From CAG-791 sp045130475 (GTDB lineage: Bacteria > Bacillota > Clostridia > Lachnospirales > Lachnospiraceae), in NCBI GenBank assembly GCA_045130475.1, contig JBGUPU010000034.1:48510-112509 (forward strand): a stretch of DNA of 64,000 nt. Direction: 5' to 3'. Under the pieces are notes generated by a model. That model saw nothing but the letters and a program-made list of their open reading frames with translations. It searched no databases and had not been told where the DNA came from. How positions within the stretch are numbered: position 1 is the stretch's first letter; each line of letters begins with the position of its first letter. Positions 63,035-64,000 of the stretch are shown in pieces. The position numbers were made by a program, and so were the translations under genes.

Positions 63035-64000
63035 TCATTCCACGCGCAGGCGCTTGTAGCTCTTCTTGCCGCGCTGTAAAAGGATGCCCTTCTCCAGGCT
63101 CTCCCTGCTGATGACCATGTTGAAATCAGTCACTTTGCTGCCGTCGACACTGACGCCGCCCTGTTTGACATCACGGCGCGCGTCGGAACGGGACTTCTCC
63201 AGTCCGCTCTTTACAAGAGCTGTAAGGATACTGACTCCATCGTCCTCCAGCTCCTCCTGTGTCAAAAGGACTTCCGGAACGTTGGACATATCGCCGGCAC
63301 CGCCCGCAGAAAAGAGGGCCTTTGCGCCTTTCTCAGCCTTGACAGCCTCGTCCTCGCCGTGTACCAGTGTGGTCAGCTCGTGAGCCAGGATCTCCTTGGC
63401 TGTATTGAGCTGGGCGCCCTCCCACTTGTCCATCTCGTCGATCTGCTCGAGGGGCAGGAAGGTCATCATGCGCAGGCACTTGAGAACGTCAGCATCACCG
63501 ATATTTCTCCAGTACTGGTAGAAATCGTAAGGGGAAGTCTTGTCGGGATCAAGCCAGACTGCTCCCTTTGCGGTCTTGCCCATCTTCTTGCCCTCAGAGT
63601 TGAGCAGCAGGGTGATGGTCATGGCATGGGCGTCCTTGGCGAGCTTTTTGCGGATCAGCTCTGTGCCGGCCAGCATGTTGCTCCACTGGTCATCTCCGCC
63701 GAACTGCATATTGCAGCCGTATTTCTGGTAGAGGCAGAGGAAATCGTATGCCTGCATGATCATGTAGTTGAATTCGAGGAAGGAAAGGCCTTTCTCCATT
63801 CTCTGCTCATAGCATCTGGCGCGGAGCATGTTGTTGACAGAGAAATGTACACCGATATCACGGATAAACTCAATATAGTTGAGGTCGCGCAGCCAGTCCG
63901 CATTATTGACCATCAGCGCCTTGTAGGGTCCGAACTCGATAAAGCGGCTCATCTGCTTTTTGAAACACTCACAGTTGTGGTCGATCATGTCGACAGTCAT
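63035..64000 (-). CDS. tyrS: tyrosyl-tRNA synthetase (5' end cut by window)
   Basis: The visible 321 residues are the C-terminal part of TyrRS; about 85 residues with the HIGH motif lie beyond the edge. ADWLRDLNYIEFIRDIG, YGCNMQFGGDDQWSNMLAG and the KMSKS loop NSEGKKMGKTAKGA are in the catalytic domain, and an S4-like RNA-binding domain (SDARRDVKQGGVSVDGSKV) ends it. The ATG at the very edge is internal, not the start. A terminator follows. Confidence 0.94.
   Translation of the reverse strand: MTVDMIDHNCECFKKQMSRFIEFGPYKALMVNNADWLRDLNYIEFIRDIGVHFSVNNMLRARCYEQRMEKGLSFLEFNYMIMQAYDFLCLYQKYGCNMQFGGDDQWSNMLAGTELIRKKLAKDAHAMTITLLLNSEGKKMGKTAKGAVWLDPDKTSPYDFYQYWRNIGDADVLKCLRMMTFLPLEQIDEMDKWEGAQLNTAKEILAHELTTLVHGEDEAVKAEKGAKALFSAGGAGDMSNVPEVLLTQEELEDDGVSILTALVKSGLEKSRSDARRDVKQGGVSVDGSKVTDFNMVISRESLEKGILLQRGKKSYKRLRVE

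Overview
The window reads as one stretch of chromosome from an anaerobic Gram-positive Clostridia, most likely Lachnospiraceae. The reasons are an NADH-linked NuoE/NuoF hydrogenase-type module, a TTG-started membrane pyrophosphatase, a PTA/PTB-type acyltransferase, GlnRS, QueH and a YerC-YfhO pair, strong purine-rich ribosome sites, and moderately GC-rich genes separated by AT-rich spacers. No rRNA, phage, insertion sequence or CRISPR array is visible. Almost every gene is on the minus strand; the exceptions are a TetR regulator, cspA, hppA-ptb and tRNA-Gly. The genus cannot be told from the sequence alone.

Layout. 1-2017: NuoF/HydB-like (cut by the left edge) and NuoE-like electron-transfer subunits. 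2018-5044: a TetR regulator facing a MocR-type GntR regulator across a shared terminator. 5178-10262: glnS, then aspartate kinase, homoserine dehydrogenase and an ACT regulator. 10397-13649: YfhO membrane protein with YerC, and a cold shock protein. 13828-17009: cobO-dapA-dapB-hisA, with a eukaryotic-type HisA. 17420-23968: argS, queH, purL. 24533-27533: membrane pyrophosphatase and a phosphate acyltransferase. 27712-33550: polyprenyl-phosphate sugar transferase, glmS, family 2 glycosyltransferase, mutY. 33725-36311: glmM and nagB behind a long leader. 36406-42957: holA and a MarR-controlled RND efflux operon. 43079-48615: SARP-like regulator with lipoprotein, and an LtaS-type phosphoglycerol transferase. 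48722-53463: tRNA-Gly, smpB, secG, a class B PBP and a RodA/FtsW protein. 53485-58306: U32 peptidase, zapA, ruvB, ruvA. 58535-62916: branched-chain amino acid genes ilvC, two ilvN copies and ilvB. The right edge cuts tyrS.

The most striking item is a glmS-type self-cleaving ribozyme (about 36171-35991, minus strand) in the leader of nagB-glmM rather than glmS. The glmS gene, 5 kb away, has no such element in the 101 bases before it. The ribozyme uses glucosamine-6-phosphate as cofactor, which is the substrate or product of NagB, GlmS and GlmM, so one metabolite node seems to be controlled through an unexpected gene pair. Secondary points are near-identical 135-bp repeats between ilvN and ilvC, tandem copies of the 3' end of the sugar transferase gene, a duplicated 44-bp element next to argS, a consensus promoter overlapped by a palindrome before marR, and a transcription factor with a degenerate GGDEF-like C-terminus.
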